From the NCBI GenBank assembly GCA_035041965.1, contig JAPYMA010003038.1:248001-312000 (forward strand): 64,000 bases of DNA, in the 5' to 3' direction. The notes below the pieces were generated by a model. That model did not search any database. It had not been told where the DNA came from and saw nothing but the letters and a program-made list of their open reading frames with translations. Made by a program: the position numbers and the translations under genes. Below, piece after piece: positions 49,601-60,297 of the stretch (its first letter is position 1; every line of letters begins with the position of its first letter). This stretch comes from Anisakis pegreffii (Eukaryota; Nematoda; Chromadorea; Rhabditida; Anisakidae).

Positions 49601-52600
49601 CGTGAATGAATTTAGAAAAAAAAGTTGAGTCGAAAAGAAGGAAGATACGAACGATTTCGATACTGCGAGACTGGATGGATGAGTTGAAACAAACTGAAAT
49701 CCCACAAAAAATTTCCATCAAGCTTTGAAAGTAAGGAGGGAAACGGAACTGAAAGAGCATCTTTAAACATGAACTGATGAGAATGTTGAACGCTAGGCAG
49801 TACAGTGGAGCCGACGAGAGTGTGTGCTAGAGAGAGGGGATGCCTAAAGTTTCATGCATCGCTGATGAAATTCACTTTGCACAATTCAAAGAATTGAATA
49901 CGACTCGGACCAGTGAATGATCGTGAGCCGTACATATGGTTGCGCCTTGCATCGCCACCGCAAAAAGTATGCCTCTAACAAAGCATGTCATGCGTTATCG
50001 CTTTCATAATATCAAACCATTCGTCAATTCCACAAGGATTTCTATGGAGAACAGAACTGGTGGCAAACAATGAACACCCTTCAAGAAGAGGAACGAGCAT
50101 GAATATAAACGAACAGCGAGACGTATGAAGTGAAACTTCATCGAAAGCGTTTGATGAGGACATGAAAAACCGGTGAGAAAATAAAGGTGGATAGTGTGAA
50201 ATAGATCATTGCTTTTAGAATGAAGTTTTCGCTTGAAAATTTTTTAAAACATTAGTGTGAAGTTTTTGAATGAGTTGAAAATGAATATGCAATTAATTCC
50301 TTCATCCGTTCGTCTTTCAGCAATAAAATTTTTCAGATGACGATTCATTGAAATTTCATGCAGTCGATATATTCACGCAGTGACGATACATTTTAAATAA
50401 TTCTTCAATGTCCACTGTTGTTTTTGTATATTACACCAAAAATGACATGATAATGAAGAGTACAACACATCAGAATGGAGACTTAAGGCTACAGATTACC
50501 CAAAACTTTCACTGAAAACATTGAACAAACCGACTCAATTCATTTGTTCATCAGTATTACAAAATAATTTTAACTGATTGATAATCAGCCAAACTGTCGA
50601 ACAACCTTCTACAGCTTTCGTTATTGTAACACTTACTGGCTGATGTAAAAAAATTCTTCGAGTAGATAATGCAAAATAAATCGATTTTTTTGATTCGATG
50701 CAAAACAATTCGAAAGCTTCCAGAAAGATTCAGACATGCAATTTGATTCGATCGAGTGGTGCAGACGTAATTAGAGAAGCGCTACCAAAAAGTGAATTTC
50801 ATTAGTGAATCTTTTCGAGGGATTCACCTCTTGAATTTGTCACCATTCAACCCAATTTCACTGAAATCCTGAATCGCTCAACGAATGTTATCACAATACA
50901 CAAACAAGACCCGTATTACACACTCCATTTGTTGATCAATTCACAGAAGTGGGCAGCTGAATGAGCTTTGTGAAATGAAATTGAACTGCGATGAAACAGC
51001 CAACAAAATAAATGAAAGTGAATAAACGCTAACATCAAGATGATCGATGATGTGCAACACTTGTTCATCATAAAAAAGACTGACTGATAAGCATTAACAC
51101 GTGTTAACACTGATGAGAAGACGATCATAAATTTGACATTGTCCGACAACCATGCAACCATGCTCACTAATCTTTGCACGCTTCGATACAACAAAAATGG
51201 GGCACAGATGATTTTCAGCGGAAGCCAATGATTATGAACATCATTTTCAAACTATTCTCGAAACCCATTCAACACCATTACAACTCATGTTTTACAGCGC
51301 ATCACTGTAGCATTTTTCACACACAAAATCAAAACCAAAACCGATGAAAAATGACGGAAGATAAAGAAGACTAAAAAGGAAAATGCAAAACTAAAACGTC
51401 ATTACGAGAGCTCAGGGGTCAGAGGTGGCAGACCCGAGACCTCGTAAGAACTCTATGGCCCCGAGTTCAATTTCCGAGAACTCGACTCAACCCTAGTTAT
51501 CCGGAAAGAGAGCAACCAAACAATAATGACGCAGAATAGAAGTAAGGTAAAAGCATGATAAGCGACGTGAACCTTGGCTGCAGTGAGGTTAGTGAATGAA
51601 CGTCCGGACGCAAGAGAAACATAAATATTGTTTCCAGAGGGTAGAGGAACATTAAATGACCAAAAAAACAAGAACACATAGTAATCTTTGTTCTGCAAAA
51701 AAAAAATTGCACAACTGAATTATCAGACAACAAAGTGTAAAATATGGACACTGCAAAAACATCAACCGTTCAAAGTATAACAGAACGAATGTGCTGACAA
51801 CGAGTACAAAACAGAACCTACATCAGATCTTGCAATAGTGTGAGATAAGTTATTGAGAAATCTGTGATTAATACCTTCGAATTTTTCAGTTTCCTCGTAT
51901 AGAACTGCTTGATAATGTTCGGCACTTAACATTCGTCTTTTAACGTGTTTTTTTGTGTTCACTTATTTTGAATAAAACCGCTCCGTTGAATGAACTTCGA
52001 TGTGCTGTTAACTTTTCTGAAAATACATTTCGCGGAAACTTATATTCAAGAACGGAAACGCGAAATGGCATGTTCAAAGAGTACATCGAATCAGCTATTA
52101 TTATGAACGGTTCTTTTAAAGTGAAAATGTTTACAGTCAAACGATTAAAGAAATAACAATCGCAAGATGCACAGAGGTTGGGGATTCCGCTAATGGGAAC
52201 TTCACGTGCACTCGATGGACACAACGAAACAGAGAAAATGTGAAATGAAACAGACATAGTAGACGGCGTGTGATTGGTATAACTGAACAAGTAAATGAAT
52301 TGCTCACTTTGCAAGCAAACACCACGAGATTATCGAATGAAAAGTTGATCTATGAAATTTCTTTTCTGAGATCATTTTCATGAATTACAATGCGCTTTGC
52401 CTTTCAAACAATTGCCTTACAAATACTGATTAATGAGAATATCTTTAAAAAAATAATCTTATTTGCAACATTATTTATTCATCATCTGATAATTATGATA
52501 TATAATAGCACTAATGAGAACAAAAAAAATTATCATTTCAATCAACACAAATTAAGAAATCAGAAAGCAAATGAGCCCAAAGTATCGCATGATCGCAACG

Positions 52601-53360
52601 ACACGAAGAAGTAGATAGTTGAATTTTTGATTTAACTATGAAAACATAATCAAAACTTTTTTGAAAATTACATTTCAGAAGGAATCAAAAATCAGACTTT
52701 TTTCCAGCAATTTTGATGGATGGATTAAAAACTCAGCATATCGTATACCAGGATAATGCATCAATATAAACGAGGTAAAAATAAAATAAAATGACAAACG
52801 CAATGCGAATAAAGTTTTGCACGCACAAACTGTAAATTTTTAGATATCAAAAGTGACAACGTTTCAACGTCACAACGAGAAATTCATTTTTGAGAAAACA
52901 ATGAATGCCTCTTTGCCTATCATGAACAGTATCCGAACAAATTCTACAACGAGAGGAATTGCATTTAATAATGCCGATAAAAGTTGATTACGGTAACAAC
53001 TGACTGTGTTGACGTCAAACGATACGAACGTGTCTGTGTAAACTCAACTTGAATGTACGGCATACTTGATAAAATCAGTAATATAATGATTGATAGATAA
53101 TAATGAATGTGATATATTTCTAACAAACAAATTTTGATCATTCGAAAAAGTCACAAATGAAAGCGATCTTCCTCCATTGATGTAGTATAATAATGCGATT
53201 ATCGAGTGTTTTTCAATGAAATAATCGTCATTATCGAAGACATCCATCGTTCAAACACTACATATCAAACTGATAGTGAGTCATTTACGTTTCCTTGCGT
53301 TTCCTTGTTTTCCTGTTCTCTACTCGTCACACATGCTGCAGTATTTCTATTACTCAGAAG
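46669..53360. other. Long gene-poor stretch
   Basis: About 6.7 kb with no secure gene. Minus strand 49975-50163 ends in a coding-like tail (NPCGIDEWFDIMKAITHDML) and could be a last exon. Minus strand 47233-47424 is open with mixed composition. Neither links to other exons. At about 51405-51490 a GC-richer patch contains CGAGTTC and its inverse GAACTCG nine bases apart. The rest is AT-rich and featureless to the eye. Confidence 0.4.
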
Positions 53361-53521
53361 TAGTGTTCGTCGGAAAGCAGTTTTTCGGACGTAAGGGGGG
53401 GGAGGCTCCCCGTGGGGAGAAAAGTGGACGGGGAGGATCCTCGCAAAAAAGTCGTGGAGCAAATCACGCGGGGAGGGGACCCCGTCGGGGAATGACCGCT
53501 CCCCGTGTTCCCAGACGAGGA
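53361..53521. mobile_element. GC-rich hairpin repeat, left-end copy of an inverted-repeat element
   Basis: Starts with TA then GTGTTCGTCGGAAA and a run of eight G. Next come one unit of about 70 bp from 53404 (CTCCCCGTGGGGAG hairpin, TGGACGGGGAGG, CGCAAAAAAGTCG, GGAGCAAAT, CGCGGGG), a second hairpin (CCCCGTCGGGG) and GACGAGG at the right edge. It lacks the TTTCCGACGAACAC end seen in the companion copy at 54562. Base composition is sharply GC-rich against an AT-rich background. Confidence 0.7.
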
Positions 53522-54350
53522 GCATCTCAGCTCAATTTTTTCATAGAATTTCAATTTCTTAAAGATTTTTCTAAAGAGTTTTTTGAAAATTCGTTTCAGT
53601 TTTTTAAATAGAATTTTCCCTCCCGATGTGCAACTTTGGAAGTGAAATGAAATCGTTTATCAGCGATAATGCGCTCACGACTACAGCTTTAAATAATATG
53701 TTGCTACCATTCAAAAACCTCACAATAAATTGGTTTTATTTTATTTACATCTCTATATTATCAGTTTCATCCTATCTTTTTATCTCCAATATCGTATCAC
53801 TTTCACAGTAACTCACGCCCTCAATAATCCAATACCTCAACAACAATTTCCGGAAACATCATCAGTATAGCACGAAGTGAGAATTTTTGAACTGTTTGAT
53901 AAGAAGACGGATTTAGTGATTTTAATGATTTTTTGTATAATGGATTCACACTTCTGTTATCGAAATAACTCAAAATCAGTTGGTCAATAACTCAGTTGAT
54001 ATAAGTGCAAAATCATGAATTTTCAAATGAATGACAGGTTGGAAACTTAAGAAATCATTGTTCTTAACAAGTTTTTCGATCTTTACAATTATATCCTTTA
54101 AAAATGTCATTTGCCATCGTTTATTTCCCTCTCAGCAATATTTGATTCTTTTTAACTAACAGTTGAACCAAAACTTTCGTATCGGACATTCTAAATTCAG
54201 CAACTTCAAGAATTTAAACAACGGTCGCTCTAATCAAACAGAATTTGAGCCAAACACCTTATACTCACATTTCAAAACAAACAACAAGACAATATTGGAA
54301 GTGTTGCAACGGTATTTCGTCATTTTCAGTTGATTGTTCGCGAAGGTTCG
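53522..54350. other. AT-rich spacer between the two GC-rich copies
   Basis: Ordinary AT-rich DNA with no gene. Whether it is part of the element or unrelated host DNA cannot be told from the sequence. Confidence 0.4.
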
Positions 54351-54562
54351 CGCTCCCCGTCGGGGAGCGAAACTGGACGGGAGTGGGTTCCCGAGAAAAA
54401 GCCGGGGAGCGGATCCCTCGTGGAGGGTCCCCGCGGGGAGAAATTTGGACGGAGAGGGTCCCCGCGAAAAAGTCGGGAAGCAAATTGCGCGCGGGGGGGG
54501 GAGCTCTCCCCGCGTTCCCCATCGGGGTCCCTGACGAGGACCCCGTTTTCCGACGAACACTA
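54351..54562. mobile_element. GC-rich hairpin repeat, right-end copy of the same element
   Basis: Two tandem units of about 70 bp (from 54351 and about 54425), each opening with a hairpin (GCTCCCCGTCGGGGAGC; GGTCCCCGCGGGGAG). These are followed by TTTGGACGGAGAGGGT, GCGAAAAAGTCGG and GGAAGCAAATTGCGCGCGGG. The copy then closes with CTCCCCGCGTTCCCC, GACGAGGACCCCG and TTTCCGACGAACAC plus TA. It is in the same orientation as the 53361 copy. It has the right end that copy lacks and lacks the left end that copy has. Confidence 0.7.
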
Positions 54563-56124
54563 TTCACAAGAGAGGAGAATACGGTTCGAGAGAATACGGT
54601 GAAAGGAGAACATGGTTTTAGTTCAAAGTTGTTTAACAAGAAAAACTGACTGACGATTTCTTTAAGAAGAGAGGCTTACATTATTACTGAAGGTCGGTCT
54701 TCTCTTCAAATGGTATTTATACTCAAGAGAGGACATGTACCAAAGAGATTATAGCACTCAGACCAATAATTTTCCTTCAGAAAATTCTTATAAATTTTTG
54801 CACATCTGATTTCGAGGAGGAAGTTTGAGTTTGTTGGGTAAACTATGAAAAGTGCTTGGAAACTGTTGAAGTTAAGAGAATAAGAATGTTACACTGAATG
54901 TCATCGTGAAGTGCATCTTTTTTCTCATCGAATGATTTTAAGAAACGTGAACGGATATACAATGGCACAGGTTAAAAACAATTCGGAATTGCAACAGCAC
55001 TGCATTCATCATTTTTAATCGTCCAACATTCGAAATTTACTTTCTGAGAAATATCAGCACCACTCACAACAACGCTCTTCTTCGTTATCATTCACATTCA
55101 CTCAAGATGTCAGAAAATCAATGACATTTTATTACTCCTTACCACTTGTGAAAGCAACTTCATCAGCAGCACATAACATTCAAAAGTCCAACGAATTACA
55201 TGAGACCATTGCAGTGAACTATACGCTGTGTATCAGATTCCAGAAATTTGTCACTGATTTTACTGAATAATGAAACTAATTGTTGAGTTCAAGTTGCATT
55301 CTAAGTACTGATTTCACTTTCATCAACTTAGTATACATCGGAAACAGTCGGATTCATGATTACTAAAAAAACATCACAGAGGTAATATCGGGTGCAAACA
55401 AACAAACTTTCAGTGAAATATCTCAACATTTTCAGCGTGACTTGAAGATGCTAATGGCGAGAAAATATAGCTGATAGTGAAAATACAGAATTTCCCGGGA
55501 AAAAAATTATCATGAAAACTGTAAGCAGTCCATTCGATTTAAGATCAGAAAACAAATCCAGATTTGCGTGTTTAATTTGAGGGAATTCAGAAAAGCATGA
55601 CATTTCTTAAAACAACAAAAAAATGAATGAATCGAACTAAGCGATGGTTAAAGGAAACTGAATAAGGAATCGAAGATTAGCTAAACAAACGTCTGACTAA
55701 GTAAGATAACGAACGAGCGAGACAAATAATGAAGTTATTCACGCAGCTACATGTGAGTTTTAAGAATTGAATTATTCACTGAGCGAATAGCATTTAAATG
55801 GTGAGCCTGCCTATAAAACATCGGCAAGCAAAGCACAACGTTCCTTATGTGAACGATGCGGCTATATTTCTTCACATCAGTGTTTCTATCGATCAGCATA
55901 TCTCCTAGTATTCTCTTAGCTTATAATAATATACATACGATTATCAAATCTGAATGGCATTTGGTTTCACTCTCAACATCAACAACAACAATAACAAGCC
56001 TTTCGTAACTAGCAAACCCCACTTGCTTCTCAGCATTGAAAACACATAACTAAACTTATGAATGTGCTCATTATTGAAGCATTATCAAATAGCGCATGAA
56101 TGTGGGAATGCAACGAGCACTAAC
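54563..56124. other. No gene seen
   Basis: AT-rich DNA with no supported exon on either strand. Confidence 0.45.
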
Positions 56125-56313
56125 CACACCACTGCACCAGATGGCAATAACGTCCCAGCTGGTGATATGAAGTCTTTAGAGAGGACTATTCCGTTGGTAC
56201 TTTCACTCAGATGACAGATATCATTCGACTGCAGAGCTGCACCTATTGTTGGTGATTGTGTCGTAAAAGTCAATGCACCAGTTGCATTTCCTCCAATACT
56301 TCGCATAGCTATC
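56125..56313 (-). CDS. Candidate exon, unidentified
   Basis: After a CCAACAG acceptor at 56314 the minus strand is open for 62 codons. It reads AMRSIGGNATGALTFTTQSP, TIGAALQSNDICHLSES and ISPAGTLLPSGAVV up to a GTTAGT donor at 56124. It is rich in Gly, Ser, Thr and Ala, and no competing frame is as clean. No adjoining exons were found and I do not recognise the protein. Confidence 0.38.
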
Positions 56314-57142
56314 CTGTTGGTAGTCGTGCCAAATGGATAATGAAAAGCATTACTATCGATATGTGATATTAGCAATTTTTTCATGAGTTATTTTTAGCCG
56401 TGTTTCAATTATGGAAATGAGGCAAGCAAGTCGGTTAGAGCACTTCAGCAATAGAACGCAACAGAATTGAAACGGGTTCATGAGATGTTAAGCATTAGTT
56501 GATTGTGAGAGTGTGATAGTTTAGTGATGTTATAGATCAGAGGATGATAACTGGATTTATAATCGCGATAAGAATTATTTCAATAGAGAAAAAAAACAAC
56601 GTTTATGGGAAACGCATCAAAATCAGAAGAGAGCTAGAATCGAATGGGTACATTTTATTAGAAAGTGCAGGTTTTGAAGTAGAAAAGACAGATTGTACAC
56701 GCAAAATTGTTTTCCGTCGGCAAGTAACCCACCTTCATATTCTGCGTGTTCAAGAAACAACCCATAAGAAAACAGTTAGATTTTTTTCAACTTCGTCATA
56801 AAAATGTTGCAATAAATGAAAATTTTCATGTGAAACGACGCATTTCAGATAAGCAATCGTTTACAGTTACCATTTGCAAAAAAATGAACAAAGAATTTCT
56901 GAGCACGAACATGCTCTAATTCATACATCCTTGCTCACAACAACAAATAACCACCTTATCAAATCAAATTTTTTTAATGACACAAAAACTGATGGAAATC
57001 GAGCTAATGAAATGCTACTTTCTCTAATGTTTCATTCCACCTAATATTACTGAAGAAATGACGAAATCGTTAATGAACTATAATAAAAAACACTATTTGA
57101 CGTAGAATTAACATTTGAATAACATTTGATTGCGGTGTTCAA
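56314..57142. other. No gene seen
   Basis: AT-rich. The open frame at 56544-56801 (plus) has no splice or domain support. Confidence 0.4.
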
Positions 57143-58429
57143 ATGGCCAAAACTGATGATCTTCGTCCTACTGGTATGATCAACAATTCAATTGCAAATA
57201 TTGTCAGTTGTTTACTTCGTCTTATCAGAGTGATCAATCTAACTAGTTTTTATATGGAATGATTAATGTCACAATAACATATGTGCCTTCCAGGGTATGA
57301 CAGCAAATTTACTGATACTTCACAAACTTTGAATGGTGCCGCAAAAAATACACCACATTTATCTACGCTTTTCGAACTTTGTGAATTTGACTGTAAAATG
57401 TGCTCATTCTCAAATTCAGCACTACAATCGATATGAATCAGCTGATGTCTATTAATTAATAAATCTCACTTGATCAGCTTATTTCCCTGAATTTACGTCT
57501 AGTCCTGAACGTGAAAGCATAACACTGCGCAGAAAACCACACTTCGAAACTAAACGCTCCACAACGCTTATATCAAATTCTATGCCCTATTCGGAAACCT
57601 AATCTGAATTGACTAACGTCAAGTCTAAAAAAGTTCAAGCTAACGTTTCCAGCTAACTGCTCAAGCAAACTTCAGCAACAAGGTTGAATTCAACGAAAGC
57701 AATCAAAAATCTTATAATATCAATAAAATAAGCCTCACTCTGTATGCGCTTACACAAATCCTCCTGCTACACCTAAACATTCAATATATTAAAGCTGAGC
57801 TATAAGCTAACTCTCACTTAGCTAACAATCAGTCTGCCTTCTCCACTCTCATCTCAATATCTCCTATTCCAATCCTCCTCCAAACTCTCCTCACCTTGCA
57901 CTATTTTCCACATGCACAATTCAATACAACCATCCAATACAATCATCTCTATAATCATTTGACAGCGCACCATCGACGACTAGTGCTCTGATGAACGTAA
58001 AACAACAACACCATCACTCAATGTCTGCTCGCCGTTTTTTCCATTCGATACTTTTGAAACATCAAATGATTTTCATGTGCTACATAAATAAACCTTTACA
58101 TTCACCTGGTTTCGAGCGTGTTTTAATGAGTCATCGGATTTGGAACGGGTTTTTATGTTGCGTTAACTGTTAGTAGTTTATTGTGCATTTTCAAACATGA
58201 ACGATTGTTGCATGGTGCAGTTACTGGACGCATGCTAATGTTCCTCATTTTCCAACATTGATGCTAATCCTCCATCAGTGCTCCACTGACCAAGTCGAGT
58301 AGAGGTGCCAATGGTCGTTTTGTTGATATCGAATCACGTCTCGTTCGATATCATTTTTATGTCGTTCATAACGTTTCAAAAACTGCACAGATTCTTAACG
58401 GTGCTGCAATTAGCGGTGTAGAAACATAA
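57143..58429 (+). CDS. Unidentified small gene (tentative exons)
   Basis: A short first exon at 57143-57173 encodes MAKTDDLRPT and ends at a GTATGA donor in phase 1. Exon 57294-57380, after CCTTCCAG, continues GYDSKFTDTSQTLNGAAKNT then HLSTLFEL. A later exon, 58279-58429 after CTCCATCAG, encodes APLTKSSRGANGRFVDIESR, VRYHFYVVHNVSK and AQILNGAAISGVET with a stop. The first two join cleanly. The third needs phase 2, so an exon is missing or it belongs to another gene. It lies about 50 bases upstream of the snapin acceptor, a spacing compatible with a trans-spliced neighbour. Family not recognised. Confidence 0.4.
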
Positions 58430-58471
58430 GCGGAAATTTGTGACTTCGAAATAATAATGAATAAAAATTGA

Positions 58472-58482
58472 AATATTTTCAG
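58472..58482 (+). promoter_or_regulatory. Likely spliced-leader acceptor of the snapin gene
   Basis: AATATTTTCAG ends at 58482, 13 bases before the ATG at 58496. The previous coding-like exon ends at 58429, so this junction could process a downstream gene in a shared transcript. Confidence 0.5.
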
Positions 58483-58495
58483 AGGCGAACAAATA

Positions 58496-59419
58496 ATGTC
58501 TATGGCGAGCTCAAGTCCAGAACAACCTGGTGGAGGTATACAAATGGCCGAAGGCATAATGGGCATAATCCAGCCAGCAATCGAAAAACTCGACACTCAA
58601 GTGCATAACACCCGTGCTAGTCAATACGCGCTTAACGCACAAATTCAAGCACTTGCACAATGTTGGTTTGCATAGAACGCTCCTTATTTCTGTCACTTCC
58701 CTCTGAACTGTCCTCCACATTCGGTACCGTTTTAACAGCGCAAGATTATAGAGACAAGTACATTTCAGTTTTATTCACCCGAATTATGTTTTGTGGCTTA
58801 TGTTCAGTTCAGATCAACTGTTATAGTTCGGCTTGCAATGAGCTGAGTTTTGCAGTTTACTCCGAATTCAGGCAGTAAACGTTCGAGTTTCGAACTTCAC
58901 CATATTCTTTTCTCTGCTACTGACTTGAAGTCGTCAGCCACTCCTTCCTGTCCAATGGGAGCGCACAGTTACTTTGAGTGAATCACCTGTGGAATCTGAT
59001 CACAAAATAGAATCTGTGTCATGTCTGATGAACGCTGAACTGATCGATCAGGTGAGAAAGGAGTGAGTTGAAGTCACACGATGCAAAATCAGAACTGAAC
59101 TGCCAGTACCACTTGTTATTGTTATTCACGTAATGCGTCAAAAGTTTGCTCAAGTGAAAATGACAGGTATCCGACGAATTTTATGAGTGACTGACTGATT
59201 ACAGATTTGAAAGAAATTAGCAGTGAGCAATCAACACCATACGATTTGGATGTGTACGTGCGTAAGCTGGATGATTCGAAGAGACGGGTGAATGCAGTGG
59301 CAACCGTCCTGCAAGACGTTCACGATCGAATGAGTCGTCTTCAGAGGAATATTGCTCGTGAGACGTATCATCACAAACAAATCATCGCACAACCACCTCC
59401 ATTACCACCAAACAGATAA
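58496..59419 (+). CDS. SNAPIN: Snapin (BLOC-1/BORC subunit)
   Basis: Two exons, 58496-58661 and 59205-59419, join in phase 1 (donor GTTGGT, acceptor GATTACAG) to give 126 residues; human snapin is 136. After a Ser/Pro/Gly-rich start, residues 20 onward read AEGIMGIIQPAIEKLDTQVH (compare the family pattern AEGL..FLRPAVQQLDSHVH). The second exon carries DLDVYVRKLDDSKRRVNAVA, then LQDVHDRMSRLQRNIARETY, matching the snapin C-terminal helix. Both exons are predicted coiled coil. Family knowledge: a shared subunit of BLOC-1 and BORC that acts in lysosome-related organelle and lysosome positioning and binds SNAP-25 type SNAREs. The C-terminus ends in a proline run (QPPPLPPNR), which looks lineage-specific. 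The start was chosen because it is the first ATG after the acceptor; a second Met lies two codons on. Confidence 0.88.
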
Positions 59420-60297
59420 TATCCTAGTCATTCCATTCCACACTTGGCAACTTAAAAGGGTCCATATGCAACAATCCACCATGCTCTTCAAATCACTGCT
59501 TCCATTCACATTTAATCTCGTCGTGAACACGAATGTTGGATCAACAATGACAGCAGTTACTGTCCGCCGTCATTGCCATTTATATCGATATTCCAATTAG
59601 TTCACATAATGAGTTTCACTTAATAGTTCATGATGTTGTTTTCCTGAATATGATCAATCCTTCTTATTATTTACTGTTGTAAAGGACCTGCATTACCTGA
59701 TGCTGTACCACACGACGAACTTTATGCTTTATCTTATTCTTTTAGTTTACCGTTTGCATTCTTTTCTTAGATTTGTTCTTCATAAACTTCTTGTATACAA
59801 ATTAAGAATTATTTTGTTGCGTTTATCGCCCTCAGATTCTTCTTTACCATATGTATATAACTTTCTGGAATTTGTTAAAGAAGATGCGAACAGATAAAAA
59901 CTCTACTAATTCATTTGTCTTCTTATTTGCTGTGAAATGAGAGTGCATTAGAAGAAAATATACGGTTTAGTCGTTTGTTCATTATGACTGCATTCGCTCG
60001 ATCAGCCAGAATATTTTATCACAATCAGCATTTTATCGTAATTACAAAAACAACATTAGCAATGGAAAACGAGCCTTCGATATCCTTCACGGAAAAGATA
60101 AATTATATTTACACAACTGCTCGCATATATCAATGAAAATTGAGGTGCTCTTGTAACTCAAAAAAAATGTTCTGTATCACTAAATTAACACCGGAAAGAT
60201 CTTTTACTTAGCATTATTGATAAGATCGAAACCGTTCAGGAAGTAGAATGAAACTGAGTGGTTTAATGATATGAAAAAAAGAGTCCAACGAACGGAT
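59420..60297. other. Convergent intergenic region
   Basis: Between the 3' ends of snapin (plus) and the FAM8A1-type gene (minus). AT-rich; no exon supported. Confidence 0.5.

Noticed and set aside
53276..54649. Several overlapping long open frames rich in Gly, Arg and Pro
   Set aside because: They arise because stop codons are rare in the GC-rich repeat; all frames on both strands are open together.
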